Shown here: piece after piece, positions 36,419 to 47,868 of the stretch
Numbering within the stretch: the stretch's first letter is position 1
Layout: each line of letters opens with the position of its first letter
Source of the DNA: Pseudofabraea citricarpa
Lineage: Eukaryota; Ascomycota; Leotiomycetes; Helotiales; Dermateaceae
NCBI GenBank assembly: GCA_029641185.1
Contig: JAPWGK010000010.1
Coordinates: forward strand, 1,423,331-1,487,330
Direction: 5' to 3'
DNA length: 64,000 nucleotides
The notes under the pieces: generated by a model
Seen by the model: only the letters and a program-made list of their open reading frames with translations
The model's database searches: none
What the model was told of the DNA's origin: nothing
Program-made: the position numbers and the translations under genes

Positions 36419-39149
36419 ATGAACGCAATGCCCGAGCTGCTTAAACCCTCCTCCACTCCACAGTCCCATGCCCAAACCTTAAGAGAAGATGCCAGCAGGC
36501 TTCTGTCGAGATCCCCGCATCCATACCACCGCCAACATTTCGAGCTTCCCTATGCCTCAGAACGATTCAATTCCCAATCACCTCTGCGCTCCACGCAGAC
36601 CACCGACGATGAAGGACAGGAGAGCGGCAGATCTTGGTCGGAAAGGTATCGAGGGTCAGGGAACAGTGACAGTGGAACAGAAGCAGACGATGAGCACTTC
36701 CTCAAGGGGCTACCTGCCCCTAAACCACGACCTCACAAAGGGCTGAGAGGACTAGATGGGACCTTCTCAGGTACACCGAGCCCGATATTATCGCCAGCGA
36801 TTCTAGATGAAAAGAGACCAGGCATGAGACGATCTGGAAGCTCAGCATTATCAACGAGTGATGCAGATCTACGCAAAGCCGCAGAAAGGATCCGAACGAA
36901 ACGGAGAGCAGAGGTTGTGAGGAGGTTGACTGAAGCCGGGATTCTGGCTTTTGTTGGAGGCATACTCTCTTTGGATCCAAGGGTTAGGAGTCTCATATGG
37001 GCATGGAGGAAAGGTGAGGCATGAATACCCACAACTTTTACACGAGCTAATAATACCAGAATTGGCATGCCAGAGTCTTGTTATTGCTTCTCTGATCGTC
37101 TTATACCCATTGAGGTTACTACGGCATCTAAGCTCTCGAAGACCGTGGAAGCGGAGATTTCCATTAGCTATACCTCCCGTTTTTGATCCTGCTCCTCTAT
37201 TCTACCCTCCTGCAATCACCATACTAGTCTCGCTTCTTCTCTCTGTCAACAATCCTCATAATCTTTTACCGAGCATCGTACTCAGTATAGCTGCTCTGCC
37301 TAAACAGCTCATACCAGCCATCGGTGGCTTAGATGGAGCCAATACATTACATTGGTTCATCTCATGTATTCCATTCTGGTTACCGCAGGGCCGATTCTCT
37401 GGGGGGCATCTAGCTTCTCATAACGACTTTCGTGGATGGAACGAAGAAATTCTCGTTTTGCTATTTCCTCTCCATCAAGCACTGTGTACAACATTGCGAT
37501 ATTTAACCACAACGAGTTTACTTTCGGCCGAGCTTCAGTTGCTTTCCATAGCATTAATTTTACTATTATTGCTATCTTCGTCGCCACAGATGGTCATTTT
37601 AAAATCTCTGTTATGGGGAGGTGGGGTTGGAGTTCTTGTTACTTGTGAGAATGTACTCAGATGGGGCGTCGCGCTTGCGAGAGTACCGAAATGGCGGTTC
37701 AGACGTTCTGGAAAATCCGTGGTCTCTTTGAAGCCAGTCCGAGAGATGAACACTCACCTGGCCATGCTGAGTAGAAAAGTGTTTGCCTGGGACGAAAGTG
37801 ACTCGAGCGACGAAGAACAAGGCTCGAGCCCAGCAGCAAATCTTCGAGTCAAGACTTTTAATCCTAAGCTTAGGCCTACTATGAATGGCGAGAAAGGAAC
37901 TACATCCGCCGTTGAAAGCCAGACATCGGAGACATTTCCAACCATGAATGGGGCGCACTTTGATGGGGTTCAGAGACGACATACACTTCCAATACTTTCG
38001 TCTTTACCTCCGAGATCTAGCGAGAGAACGCCAGCGGGCCGCAGGAAGAGAGCTGCATCATCTAGTGTTCAAGCATTTTTCTCCCTTACGCAAAAACAAG
38101 CCACCTTGAGAAAATGGCTGTACGCTGCTTATGTATATATGTGCGTATTGGTGATAATACTGGTTGGCATCAGAGAATACGTGGGGAGATTTGCTTTAGG
38201 TGGAGAAGAACCTCTTGGATGGGCACTCGGTTATCTTCTGGGTGATGTACCACGATTTCGCATGGAGGTCGTAAAGGCAAATCTTCAAAGATGGATTTGT
38301 CTTCCAAGTCGTGGCTCGGAGAAGGAATCATGCCAAGCTGGATGGATTGAGCATTTGAGACATACATCTTTCGGAACCGCAAACACTCGATTGATACTCT
38401 TCGCTTACTGGTCCGGCGTCATTATTGTTGGTTTGGCAATTGTTCTTCGCCTCTCAGCAGTGTACGAAGTGGATACCCGTCGAAAAGTCTTTCACTTCAT
38501 GATGGTGGCTATGTTACTACCAGCGACATACGTGGACCCGACATTTGCAGCATTAGCACTCTGTCTAGTCCTCGCGGTATTTCTCCTCCTCGATCTATTC
38601 CGAGCTTCTCAGCTACCACCACTATCCAAGTCTCTAGCTTATTTTCTGACTCCATATGTGGATGGACGAGATCTTAAGGGACCGGTGGTCATCTCCCACA
38701 TATTCCTCCTCATCGGTTGTGCTATCCCTCTCTGGCTCTCTTTGGGCTCCCTCCCTCGGACAGGAATAGACGCCCTCGCTGGCTGGGAAGTGCCATCGCG
38801 AGAACTCAGCATGGTCAGCGGTGTGATTTGTGTCGGCCTAGGTGACGCAGCCGCTTCCCTCATCGGCCGTCGCTATGGCCGTCGCAAGTGGCTATGGGGA
38901 GGAGGCAAGAGCATCGAAGGCAGTGTCGCCTTTGCATCCGCCGTGGGTATTGCTCTCCTCCTCGCCAAAGGCTGGCTGCGTATCGGTGGCTGGCCAGCCA
39001 ATAATGTTGATCCATGGTTGAAGACGACTTGGAAGGCTGTGATCGCTGCATCGGTCGCTAGTCTAACGGAGGCCGTGCTGACCGGTGGGAATGATAATGT
39101 CGTTGTTCCAGTGGTTTTGTGGCTTTGTGTTAAGGGACTAGATATTTAG
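36419..39149 (+). CDS. sec59: Dolichol kinase
   Basis: CTP-dependent phosphorylation of dolichol in the ER membrane, the step that supplies dolichyl phosphate for N-glycosylation, GPI anchors and O-mannosylation. Exons 36419-37013 and 37060-39149 (46-bp intron) give 894 aa. The N-terminal about 190 residues are Ser/Arg-rich and cytosolic-looking. Many membrane segments follow from about residue 200. The C-terminal kinase domain shows TRRKVFHFMMVAMLLP, LDLFRASQLPPLSKSL and, near residue 790, the CTP-binding signature GDAAASLIGRRYGRRKW followed by GGGKSIEGSVAF, all diagnostic for Sec59-type kinases. Two in-frame ATGs (36419, 36428) compete for the start. It is longer than yeast Sec59, mainly by the disordered N-terminus and a middle loop (about residues 430-520). 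Confidence 0.95.
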
Positions 39150-40656
39150 ACGAGATGAGATAAATAGATTTCGGGCTTGGTTGGGTCTGGTGATGGGATT
39201 ATTTCGTGCAATGCAACCAGGATATTTCTTATTTGATTCTACCGGGGGGAGGGTTTCAGTTGGCTGGCACGGGATGGGGTTGGTTTGAATGAATGAGCTT
39301 TGGGTCTTTTGACTGTGATTATGGGCGGTACCATACGGCTTGGCTTGGCGCGATTTTGGGATGACGGTTAGATAAATGGGATGTGAGATGGGCACGGATG
39401 GAATTTCTATCTTATATTTTGCTGCCTTGTCTTGTTTATAATTCTATCTGCCTCGTGGAAATACGGTTACAAGTACTCTTAATAGGATTTTGAAGAGTTT
39501 ACTTTTCGAAATTGCTAAGAATCTTTACAAACAAGGACATAGAGAGAGGGTGGCTATAAGGATCAACCAAGCCACCCGTATTAAGAACTGGTATAACTAA
39601 AAGAGGCGGCTCATATAGAGAAAAGTTAACTCGGTTTAACAAGGAATAAGACACATGCTAAAGGATTGAAGCCTCTTTTCTGCTGTGTAATCTAGGCATC
39701 AATTATTCAACATAAGCAGCGTCCCAAGACCTTGCGAGAGCAGTATCCTCGAATGAAGGACGGCTTCTATTTTGGCCTGTTCATGATATTCGGGCAGGCG
39801 GTTCTATACGAGATGAACAATGAATTTGGGTGTTACTCGGAATTAACATACTTGGTTTTCTCGATGCGAAGAATACGATGATGAAAGGGTATTTCAGTGG
39901 GCTTGAATTTAAAACCTAGATTATTATTGGTCTGGAGGGAAGTTAGTCCGATGGCTTTGTATATTATTGGATATGACGGTGGACACAGCATCGATTATTC
40001 ATACTTCAGCAGGTGCTTGCTTACTCTTCCCAGCCTTCTTTCTGCAGCAATTAAATCTGACAGGTTGTCGCACACCACAATGACTTCCCCAGGTTCCCCT
40101 TAAACCTGCGTGATCGGGTCCGCTCTCTACATGCGACGGGGCTTTCCTTTTACTTCTCAAGTGTGGCTGACCTATCATTTCTAGCTCAACCGGCAGGGTT
40201 ATATTGGGAGCAAAATCACGTCAATAGCGGAGAGATCAAGCTAAGTTAACATGGCGTCCAAGCGATTTCCTCTTAGCGGTCATACCTACCAAACTAGGTC
40301 GTCGGACTTTAACCACACGAGTCCTGTGCTACTATCACACAAGCCTCTTATTTCATCTCTCATGTTTTTTTTTCCTTTTCAGCTCGCCCTCTTTTTATAA
40401 CTTTTGCAACCCTGATTGTTCTCCGGGCCTGGGCGGATGTATCGGCATTTTCTTTTGAGTTCAAACTCTCGTCGCTATAAATTGTCCACCCCGCTTCGAA
40501 GAGGCAAAGTCCATTTCAGTGGTAAGCTCAGCCAAACCCATTCCAATATTCAGGAGTGAGAAACAATAGTTTTGCTGGCACTTCTGAATATAATTGATGC
40601 ACAAGCTGAAGTCCATCCCACGTTGAGTTGACACTGACGAGCATACCAGTTTGAAG
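39150..40656. other. Intergenic, upstream of the AA7 oxidase
   Basis: No gene supported. It contains a candidate TATA box (separate entry). Otherwise nothing recognised. Confidence 0.5.
40476..40481 (+). promoter_or_regulatory. Candidate TATA box of the AA7 oxidase gene
   Basis: TATAAA in the context GTCGCTATAAATTG, 175 bp before the ATG. This is a plausible core promoter distance given a leader of about 140 bp. Confidence 0.4.
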
Positions 40657-42685
40657 ATGGGTTCAATCACCTTATTAATTATCTGCCTGTTTGCCCTGGC
40701 AGCCCAGTCATTTAGTTACCAGGAAAACTCAGCCTCATTACGTGCCCGAGCACAAAGTGTGACTGATTGCCTCACTTCCAAATCCGTTCCTTATTCTGTC
40801 AGCACATCCTCAAATTGGAATCAGTTGATCACTCCCTACAATCTACGTCTCGCTTACACGCCAGCTGTCGTTACTCTTCCCACGACCTCTCAACATGTCA
40901 GCGATTCCGTCATCTGTGCAGCTGCATCTGGTCTGAAAGTGCAAGCAAAATCCGGAGGCCATTCTTACGCTAGTTTTGCCTATGGTGGGAAAGATGGTCA
41001 TGTGGTTGTGAACTTACAGAATTTACAGACCATCAAGGTCGATACCAGTAAGCGACCTGACACCCACGAAAGTACTGTCTAATATTATTTAGCAACCAAT
41101 ATCGCAACTGTTGGAGGTGGTGTTCGGCTTGGAAATCTTGCTGTGGGAATCTACAACCAAGGCAAGCGTGCCTTGCCACATGGAACATGTCCTGGAGTAG
41201 GCATCGGCGGCCATTTTATCCACGGTGGCTATGGACATTCTTCGAGGGCTTGGGGGCTGTCTCTCGATACCATTGTCGCATTGGATGTCGTTCTCGCTAA
41301 TGGCACTCAGATCCGTACTTCAAGTACCCAGTACCCTGACGTCTTCTTCGCTATGAGAGGTGCCGGAGACAGTTTTGGTATCGTGACAAATTTCTACCTT
41401 CAGACAAAACCGGCTCCTGCTTCAGTTATTAATTGGTCCGTTGCTATTCCGGCTGTCTACAACGATATCTCCAACCTCACAAATGCTTTCCTGGGTCTCC
41501 AGAAAACTGTATTTGATCCCAGTATTGTTAATGGAAACCTCTCCTTTGGAATCTACACGGATGGCTATGCATTCAGTTTCGGTGGTTGGTGGTAAGTTAT
41601 CTCCCTTCACTTCAGATGGAGCTTCTTTTTGACTTTTCAATAGCATTGAGTGTGACGTGAACAAATTCAGAACCGTCACGCTACCAGCGATTTTAAAGGG
41701 ATTCCCCAAACCTGATTCCACCACTATTACGCCAGCCAATTGGACAGCCAGTCTTCGGAGCATGGCAGGAAATGTTGACTTGCCACAATCTATTACGGGC
41801 TATGACCTGCATGATACCTTTTACGCCAAATCTGTAGTCTCCAGGAACGCCATCCCGATCTCCGCTGCGGCATTGACGAGTTTTTTCAAGTACATTGTGA
41901 GCCAAGGACGAAGCCCGCCAAGTCCATGGTTCTCAATCATCAACCTGTATGGTGGTGCAGGAAGTCAGATTAATGTCCCTGCTGTAGGATCATCATCTTA
42001 TTCAGATCGAGATGCTTTATGGGTTATCCAAGTACGTAAACTGATCTCACATCCCAACTAGAACCCAGGAACTTACGAGTTATAGAATTACGGATATTCG
42101 TCAAACAGCAAACCACCCTATAACCCAGCTACGACAACATTCATCGATAACCTCAACGATGCACTAACAGATGCCCAACCCGACGGCGACTTTAGCGCTT
42201 ACCTCAACTACATTGATCCAGAACTGACACAAGCTGAAGTAGTGGAGCTGTACTACGGCACCCCAACCTACACGAAACTAGTACAAATTAAAAACGCCAT
42301 CGATCCGAATAACGTCTTCTGGAACCCTCAAGCTATCACAGCTAATGTCTCTCCGGCTTCGACATCTAAGAGTTCTAGCACATCGACCTCTAGATCTACT
42401 TCCACCACCACCAAACCTACTTCTACACCCACACCAGTAATCAGCACAGATGGGACCTGTGGTCCCAAGAGTGCAGGGAGGATTTGTAAAGGTAGCACGT
42501 TTGGGGATTGCTGTTCTAGCGCTGGCTGGTGCGGATCCAAGACGGCGTATTGCGGGGCGGGATGTCAGTCACTGTATGGTACTTGTAGCAGCACGAAGAA
42601 GTTGAAGAGAGATGGGGAGGAAGAGACGATGCGTATTTTGCATGTTCCTGGTATGCTGATCCCTGTTATTGAGGAGAGAAGGTAG
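40657..42685 (+). CDS. AA7 oligosaccharide oxidase with C-terminal CBM18 chitin-binding module
   Basis: Secreted FAD enzyme expected to oxidise the reducing end of oligosaccharides to lactones with release of H2O2. Exons 40657-41047, 41093-41591, 41644-42031 and 42086-42685 give 625 aa. I start at ATG 40657; the frame's upstream TTG at 40651 is not a likely start. The signal peptide is MGSITLLIICLFALAAQS. The bicovalent FAD ligands are visible: His102 in SGGHSYASF and Cys163 in HGTCPGVGIGGH. A BBE-type C-terminus ends at DPNNVFWNPQ. After a Ser/Thr linker, a hevein-like module (about 551-593) has all eight Cys in order. Chito- or gluco-oligosaccharide oxidases are the nearest family; the CBM18 favours chitin-derived substrates (inference). 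A charged tail of about 32 residues follows the module. Confidence 0.9.
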
Positions 42686-44365
42686 CAGGCCAACCGGAAA
42701 TCTGTATTCAATACTGAGGTGATATTACCTTGGCACTATACTTCCCCCTTACATAGCCTGAACTCCCGACAAACCAGTAAAAATCGCACATAATTTACAT
42801 GGGCTTCATATGTATACTCTCCTTAATGATTCACGATTCTGCCATATTAGCCCAACACCGGCGTTAAGCTAGCGGTATTCGGCGGCCAAAGTACTTCTTA
42901 AAGCTCGATTTCCAGCTTTCATGAATCACCCAAAGAGGTACAACTTAAATGGGCGATATAACACACGTTGAGTGGGGCGACTTAAATTCATGAAAAGTGT
43001 GCATGGATAATAAACTAAGTAGCTACTCTCCACTCCCATATAAATCAACTGTTGCACCGACTGTTGTGAGATACGGCCGGTTTTCTTCTATAAATAGACT
43101 CATGGTTTCCCCGCTCCCCGTCAGATCTGTGCCGCAGCGCATTTCGATTAAGCGAGAGCGAGACGAGAATCAGGGGGATCTACCTCCTTCGTGTACGTAG
43201 CATATAGATATCATGTTAGGCATTGACGAATAGAATAGAAGTGCTAGAGCTAGACTTTGGAAGCGAAGAGGATATAATTATTTTTATTCTTATCTTGTTT
43301 CAATATAAAGGGTTAAAATTTTGAAGAACCAGCTAAAGGCAAGCAAGGTCGGTTACACTGAAAACTACTCCGTAGACGGATAGTTTCTCACATTCAGCAA
43401 ATCATCTTCCCCCATATTATACATCTCCTCTATCAGATTCTGGGTAACAACTCAGGGTCTTACTTTTTTTTTAGCGGAAATCAATGATCAGCGGCTTACC
43501 TCTCATCCTTACTTTTTAGACTAATCCCAAGTCAAATTTTAGCTTAAAATTACTCCCATGTTCTGTGCATCCTCGGCACCTATTATCAACGCAGTCTAGA
43601 TAGCCGTCCCAGAATATATTACCTTCCTCAACCCAGTACATCGCAAATTGTTGATAACTGCGGCTGCAGCCAGTCACGGAGACAGATCGGGAGACTTTTT
43701 AAACAGAGCCTGCAAATAAAAGCCATATTCTGTAACTCGCGATAAAGAGCAAGGAAGATCAGCTCAAGTACGCAGGAATCACTCTTGCAACCAGTCCAGC
43801 TCCGAGCTAGTTAGCCTATCGGGAATTATCATATAATATTGTGATGTTGCAAGGGGTTATACTATACGAAGAAAATCGACTTATTCGATTGGGAGAGTAT
43901 TACGCCCAGTCCTGACATCGACGGCGTCAATCAGACGCCTAATGTCAAGCGACGGTTTAATATGAACAAAACCTCTTCTCATTTCGTTCCTCATTCTAAG
44001 AGGCAAATTATAGCTCGATGCCCACGAAAAGTTAGCTTAGCATATTAAGCGAGCGTTCGGGCAAGAGCTCTATATGACCTAGAAGCGCTAGATTGGTATA
44101 GAAATCTGAACTGATTGATAGAACTAAACGCGAGAACTGGGGAGGAAGATATGTACATATACAGCGAGGTGTTGTCTTCTCGAACAAGTAGTTTCTTCTG
44201 ACTTAACGTCTTCCTCCATCTACCGGTTCGACTGAACCCCATCCAACCAGCTTATAGAGCTCGCCTTCTACAATCAATTCAACCTCGATCAGTAATTTAA
44301 TCATCATAAGAATCGAAATGTTTGCTGTGCTCTAAAGTATTGAATCGGTAAAATAGCAGAATCAA
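42686..44365. other. Intergenic between the AA7 gene and the HNH pseudogene
   Basis: No supported gene; open frames are all under about 70 codons and unrecognised. Composition becomes more AT-rich than the left part of the window. Confidence 0.5.
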
Positions 44366-44767
44366 GATGGACTGGGACCACCAAATACCTCCATGCCCCG
44401 TGGACGCCGACCGTGAGGTGGTTGCCAAATACATTCTCCTAAACAAATATTACGAGACTTTAAAGCAAGACGTCGAAAGATGAATATCCGATCTTCTGGA
44501 GATTACCAACAGAGTCGAGACAAAGAAAGCAGTAGAAGAACTGCTAGATAAAATCTACACGCAGCGTGTGTCTCGATATGATACAGAAAGCTAGCATATG
44601 GTGTTTTACCAAATGATTTTCTTCTGGCAGATTCTCGAGAGAGGAGTATCTAGAAGAATATCAAGAAATCATAGAGCAACGAAGCAGATTATACGCGGGC
44701 GACACCATATTCGAGCGAAATCGTGCTCAGGTGTCGGAGACTATCAACCTCGCAATACACGAAAAGA

Positions 44768-44979
44768 GACAGAACATCGACCAGTTATTTCTGCGCATTC
44801 TCTCTCATAAAAATCTAGACCGACAGAACATCGACCGGTTATTTCTGCGCATTCTCTGTCAAAAATCTAGACCGACAGAACATCGACCGGTTATTTCTGC
44901 GCATTCTCTGTCAAAAATCTAGACCGACAGAACATCGACCGGTTATTTCTGCGCATTCTCTGTCATAAAATCTACCCCG
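44768..44979. repeat. 52-bp tandem repeat, four copies
   Basis: Units start at 44768 (54 bp), 44822, 44874 and 44926 with GACAGAACATCGACCGGTTA. Copies 2 and 3 are identical, and copies 1 and 4 differ by a few bases. It lies inside the HNH pseudogene; the 52-bp period is not a multiple of three, so the expansion breaks the reading frame. Confidence 0.95.
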
Positions 44980-45901
44980 GCAATACGAACAAAATAAGTT
45001 CCAGAGAAAACTCATCTACCATTTCAACAGCAAACGGGGCGTGACAACTCAAGATCATATATGGTGTCCAATTACTAGAGGTTTCGGACAAAAGGCTAGT
45101 ATTCGAGTTGCTCAGCCGGCTCCACATAAGCTCGGATACCAAACAACGAGCCATCTCTTCAACGATAATGGACACGATTTGATGTGGTCGAAGGGAAACA
45201 GAATCATGATGAACTCATGATTCTAAGCCGAGTTTGATCGATTGTCTTTCTACCTCGTTCCTATCGAGAGGCCAGGAGAGCCAGATGGTTGGAAAGTCAT
45301 TCTGATAAATGAAGAACTGCATGATGATGAATTCGCTGCGCACAATTGGGATGTAAGTGTTTCTGCTGGTATCATTAATCTTCATATCGACAATGTTCCC
45401 CCTCATGATCTGTCAACTAACCTGCGATCCAGAAGTACGATAACAGGGAGCTGATCTTTCGCAACGAGCGCCCGGAGAGAAGATTCCTCTACTTTCACTA
45501 TTGCATGTGTATCTACAAAGCCATTCATCAGATGCAGCCCGGTTCGGAATCCATCGTCGAGCGTGCAACGAAAGGGTAATTGTGGACCGAGACCAGACCA
45601 GCTCCATATTTCCGAACATCCGTACTGAAAAAGTTCGCTCAAGAAATATGTTACATCGAAATTCTGGACGAACTACTTACCGGCCACGATATCAATGCTC
45701 CGCCGCTTGCTGAAATTGAAGAGGCTTGTGATATGAAGGATCTGTGCTTATCTACGCTTTCTTCTAAGCCAGGCAACCTACATCCGCAAGCAACCTGGTC
45801 CTTCCTTCCTCGGGCTGCTCCTTCCCTAGCCAAAGAACAAAAATCAACGCAACCTCGAAACAGAAAAACCCCCTTTCGTCTCGCACTGACAAAAACAACA
45901 A

Positions 45902-45969
45902 CATCTCTCAAGACACAACATCTTTCAAGACACAACATCTTTCAAGACACAACTCCTTTCAAGACATAA
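45902..45969. repeat. 17-bp tandem repeat, four copies
   Basis: CATCTTTCAAGACACAA repeated four times with small changes, at the very end of the pseudogene's last open frame and just before the next gene. Confidence 0.9.
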
Positions 45970-46039
45970 CGGTTAGTAAACTCACGTCTGTTCTTAGGTC
46001 TGATCTGACTGACCATTTGCAGATTCATCGTCTATCACC

Positions 46040-46378
46040 ATGTGCAACTACAACCCTTCAGAAGCTCCAGACGATCATGACGATGAAATGAACTACACGG
46101 ATTATCCAACGACACCAACTTCTGATGGAGATCCGGTGTGTGGCATGTGCAATGGGGACAAGACTGTTACTCGTGAGGGGAGCTGCACTGCCTGCGATGA
46201 TGGAAAATGCGTCGAGGAGAGATTATGTCCAAAGTGCGAAGGAGATAATTGCAAGAAATGTCGTGGTGCTGGAAAAATCCAGTTTGAAGTGACTTGCCGT
46301 CGCTGTGGTGGAACCGATGTTGAGATGTTGGAGGATACCTGCCCAAATTGCGATGGAACTGGACACGCACGAGCTTAA
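46040..46378 (+). CDS. Small CxxC-rich (DnaJ-type zinc-finger-like) protein
   Basis: A 112-aa single-exon protein with an acidic N-terminus (about 30 residues) and six CxxC pairs at 34-37, 49-52, 63-66, 71-74, 86-89 and 101-104. Several are followed by G-x-G-like residues (CPKCEGDN, CKKCRGAGK, CRRCGGTD, CPNCDGTG), the pattern of the DnaJ/Hsp40 central zinc domain, which has four such motifs. There is no J domain, signal peptide or membrane segment. It probably binds two or three zinc ions and may act in protein folding or binding, but this is inference. The leader may be spliced (GTTAGT at about 45969 to CAG at about 46022). It is convergent with the next gene, only 41 bp apart. Confidence 0.7.
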   Translation: MCNYNPSEAPDDHDDEMNYTDYPTTPTSDGDPVCGMCNGDKTVTREGSCTACDDGKCVEERLCPKCEGDNCKKCRGAGKIQFEVTCRRCGGTDVEMLEDTCPNCDGTGHARA

Positions 46379-46419
46379 CCAGAAGCAGAAATCTTCCCTC
46401 TCGTCTTTATGGAGGGTCT

Positions 46420-47868
46420 TTACGGAGTGTTACCCCTTAGTTGATAAGACATCATAGCCCAGATACATCTCAATGCCTCAACTCTGTCTTCGGGTATGAA
46501 CATGTCCCACCATCTTGATCTATACATGGTGAACTCTTCTCTCAATCCATCCTTCCCGTCCAACTGGGCAAGCAACAGCCGTGGTACACGGGATCTGATA
46601 CAACAGACATGGTGATTTACACTACTTAGCATGAATATATCATCGTAATCCGCAGCTTCAATTTTCCCAAATGCTTGGAATTTGACCTTAGCATCTCCAG
46701 AGCATCCATGGGTACGTACAAGCTCGCCTGGGGTGCAGTTCAATTCTCTAAGCTTTTTGGCACCTGTTTGGCAGCGATAGCCTTTACCTGCACCCTTTCC
46801 CCTGTTTTTCGTGATCTTGGACGTAGGATTTGGTGTTGGTCTGTGATCCGGGGTATCTAAGCTTGCAGGGAGATTCTTACGTGCCCGGAGCTGAGCGCAA
46901 GCTAGGATACATGCCGTTTCTGCGGCAAAGTCAAGCCTGGCATCATCGGGAAGGTCAAAACTGGCAATTCCAGGAACGAAGCGACGGCTGAAGCCTCGGC
47001 ATGATAGTGCAGCTATGGGGCCCTCAACAACCGTAGCTTTGTGCATGGACTGATCGCTCGGAACTCGGTAAACCGAAGACATTTCAAGGGCCCAATATCT
47101 CTCCTGTGAGTTGGGCAATTTCCTGTGACGATTGATACAAAGGCGAGGCGATGTTGAGTGGCGGCTCCAATCTACAGGAGCTACATCACCACATGTACGG
47201 CAGCGGAATGCAATACCAACTATTTTGACTAGCGATTCAAGAAGATGTTTGCGCTGGGTTGCTGTCATCATGTGTCCATTCAAGATACGCCTGCTGGCCT
47301 CCGCATGATTGCTCGTGTCATCCCAGAACATACTAACACGCTCAAGGTCTGCGAAGAAGTCAAGGCAGTAACCCAGAACCGACGTCTGTTTCTTACCAAG
47401 GTACGATCCCCCAATCGCGCATTCCTCGCCTCTAACAACTGCAAAGGCGACTGAGTTTGGTGTCGAGAGCTGTTCAACAAACTTTGAGTATTGATCCATA
47501 CTGGCCTTCGGGTAGTCCTTATACTTGTCGTCTGGAATCTCCGTGGGGCTGTAGCTATGCCACATTCTTTTAAGCCTTGCATCTGCTAGTTGGTGACCTC
47601 CAGTTAATGGGTCATACGACGAGTCGGGGATGATATCTTGTATAGGAGCGTCATCGATAACGCGAATGCCCAAATGTTCAAGGTGTCGTGATTCTAGGTA
47701 TTGTGGGAATTTGACCTCCTGAAGCACTTCAGCCACTGATCGTAGATCATCCTTGGAGAGAGAATCCTCGGGGTTTGGTGGCCTGTAATTCGGCATGTGA
47801 ACAGGAACCGGTTCTGGGATTTCTGGCAAGTCCGGTACGGTTGAGATTTTCGGTATCCGTGAAGCCAT
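46420..47868 (-). CDS. Hypothetical 482-aa protein, single exon
   Basis: An uninterrupted 482-codon frame starting at ATG 47868 (MASRIPKISTVPDLPEIPEP), with natural composition and no stop, so very likely a real gene although I recognise no family. Features seen: a Pro-rich N-terminus; an internal cluster CRTCGDVAPVDW followed by a Cys about 10 residues on, which could bind zinc; and a basic Gly/Lys segment (KITKNRGKGAGKGYRCQTG). There are no signal peptide or membrane segments. Being intronless, long and next to a RIP block and a broken accessory gene, it may be a lineage-specific or transferred gene. It is divergent from the NmrA gene. Confidence 0.7.
   Translation of the reverse strand: MASRIPKISTVPDLPEIPEPVPVHMPNYRPPNPEDSLSKDDLRSVAEVLQEVKFPQYLESRHLEHLGIRVIDDAPIQDIIPDSSYDPLTGGHQLADARLKRMWHSYSPTEIPDDKYKDYPKASMDQYSKFVEQLSTPNSVAFAVVRGEECAIGGSYLGKKQTSVLGYCLDFFADLERVSMFWDDTSNHAEASRRILNGHMMTATQRKHLLESLVKIVGIAFRCRTCGDVAPVDWSRHSTSPRLCINRHRKLPNSQERYWALEMSSVYRVPSDQSMHKATVVEGPIAALSCRGFSRRFVPGIASFDLPDDARLDFAAETACILACAQLRARKNLPASLDTPDHRPTPNPTSKITKNRGKGAGKGYRCQTGAKKLRELNCTPGELVRTHGCSGDAKVKFQAFGKIEAADYDDIFMLSSVNHHVCCIRSRVPRLLLAQLDGKDGLREEFTMYRSRWWDMFIPEDRVEALRCIWAMMSYQLRGNTP

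Larger units (their letters stand above)
44366..45969 (+). pseudogene. Decayed HNH-endonuclease-like gene
   Basis: A gene of the expanded fungal HNH-domain family, broken many times. The start MDWDHQIPPCPVDADRE at 44366 is family-typical. The HNH core is readable at about 45000-45240 (KLIYHFNSKRG; IWCPITRG; PHKLGYQTTSHLF; DLMWSKGNRIMMNS), followed by SFYLVPIERPGEP, a normal intron (45353-45432) and ERRFLYFHYCMCIYKA. Stops interrupt it at 44481 (TGA), 44592 (TAG), 45218 (TGA), 45224 (TAA) and 45577 (TAA). A phase change occurs near 44620, and a 52-bp tandem repeat shifts the frame at 44768-44979. The expected catalytic His in the V-A-H-x-x-P motif reads Gln (CAG, 45113-45115). Several stops could be C-to-T or G-to-A changes (CGA, CAA, TGG), compatible with mild RIP. 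Non-functional as a nuclease. Confidence 0.75.

Noticed and set aside
40651..40656. Upstream TTG as start of the AA7 gene
   Set aside because: TTG is not a normal nuclear start in fungi; ATG at 40657 gives a clean signal peptide.
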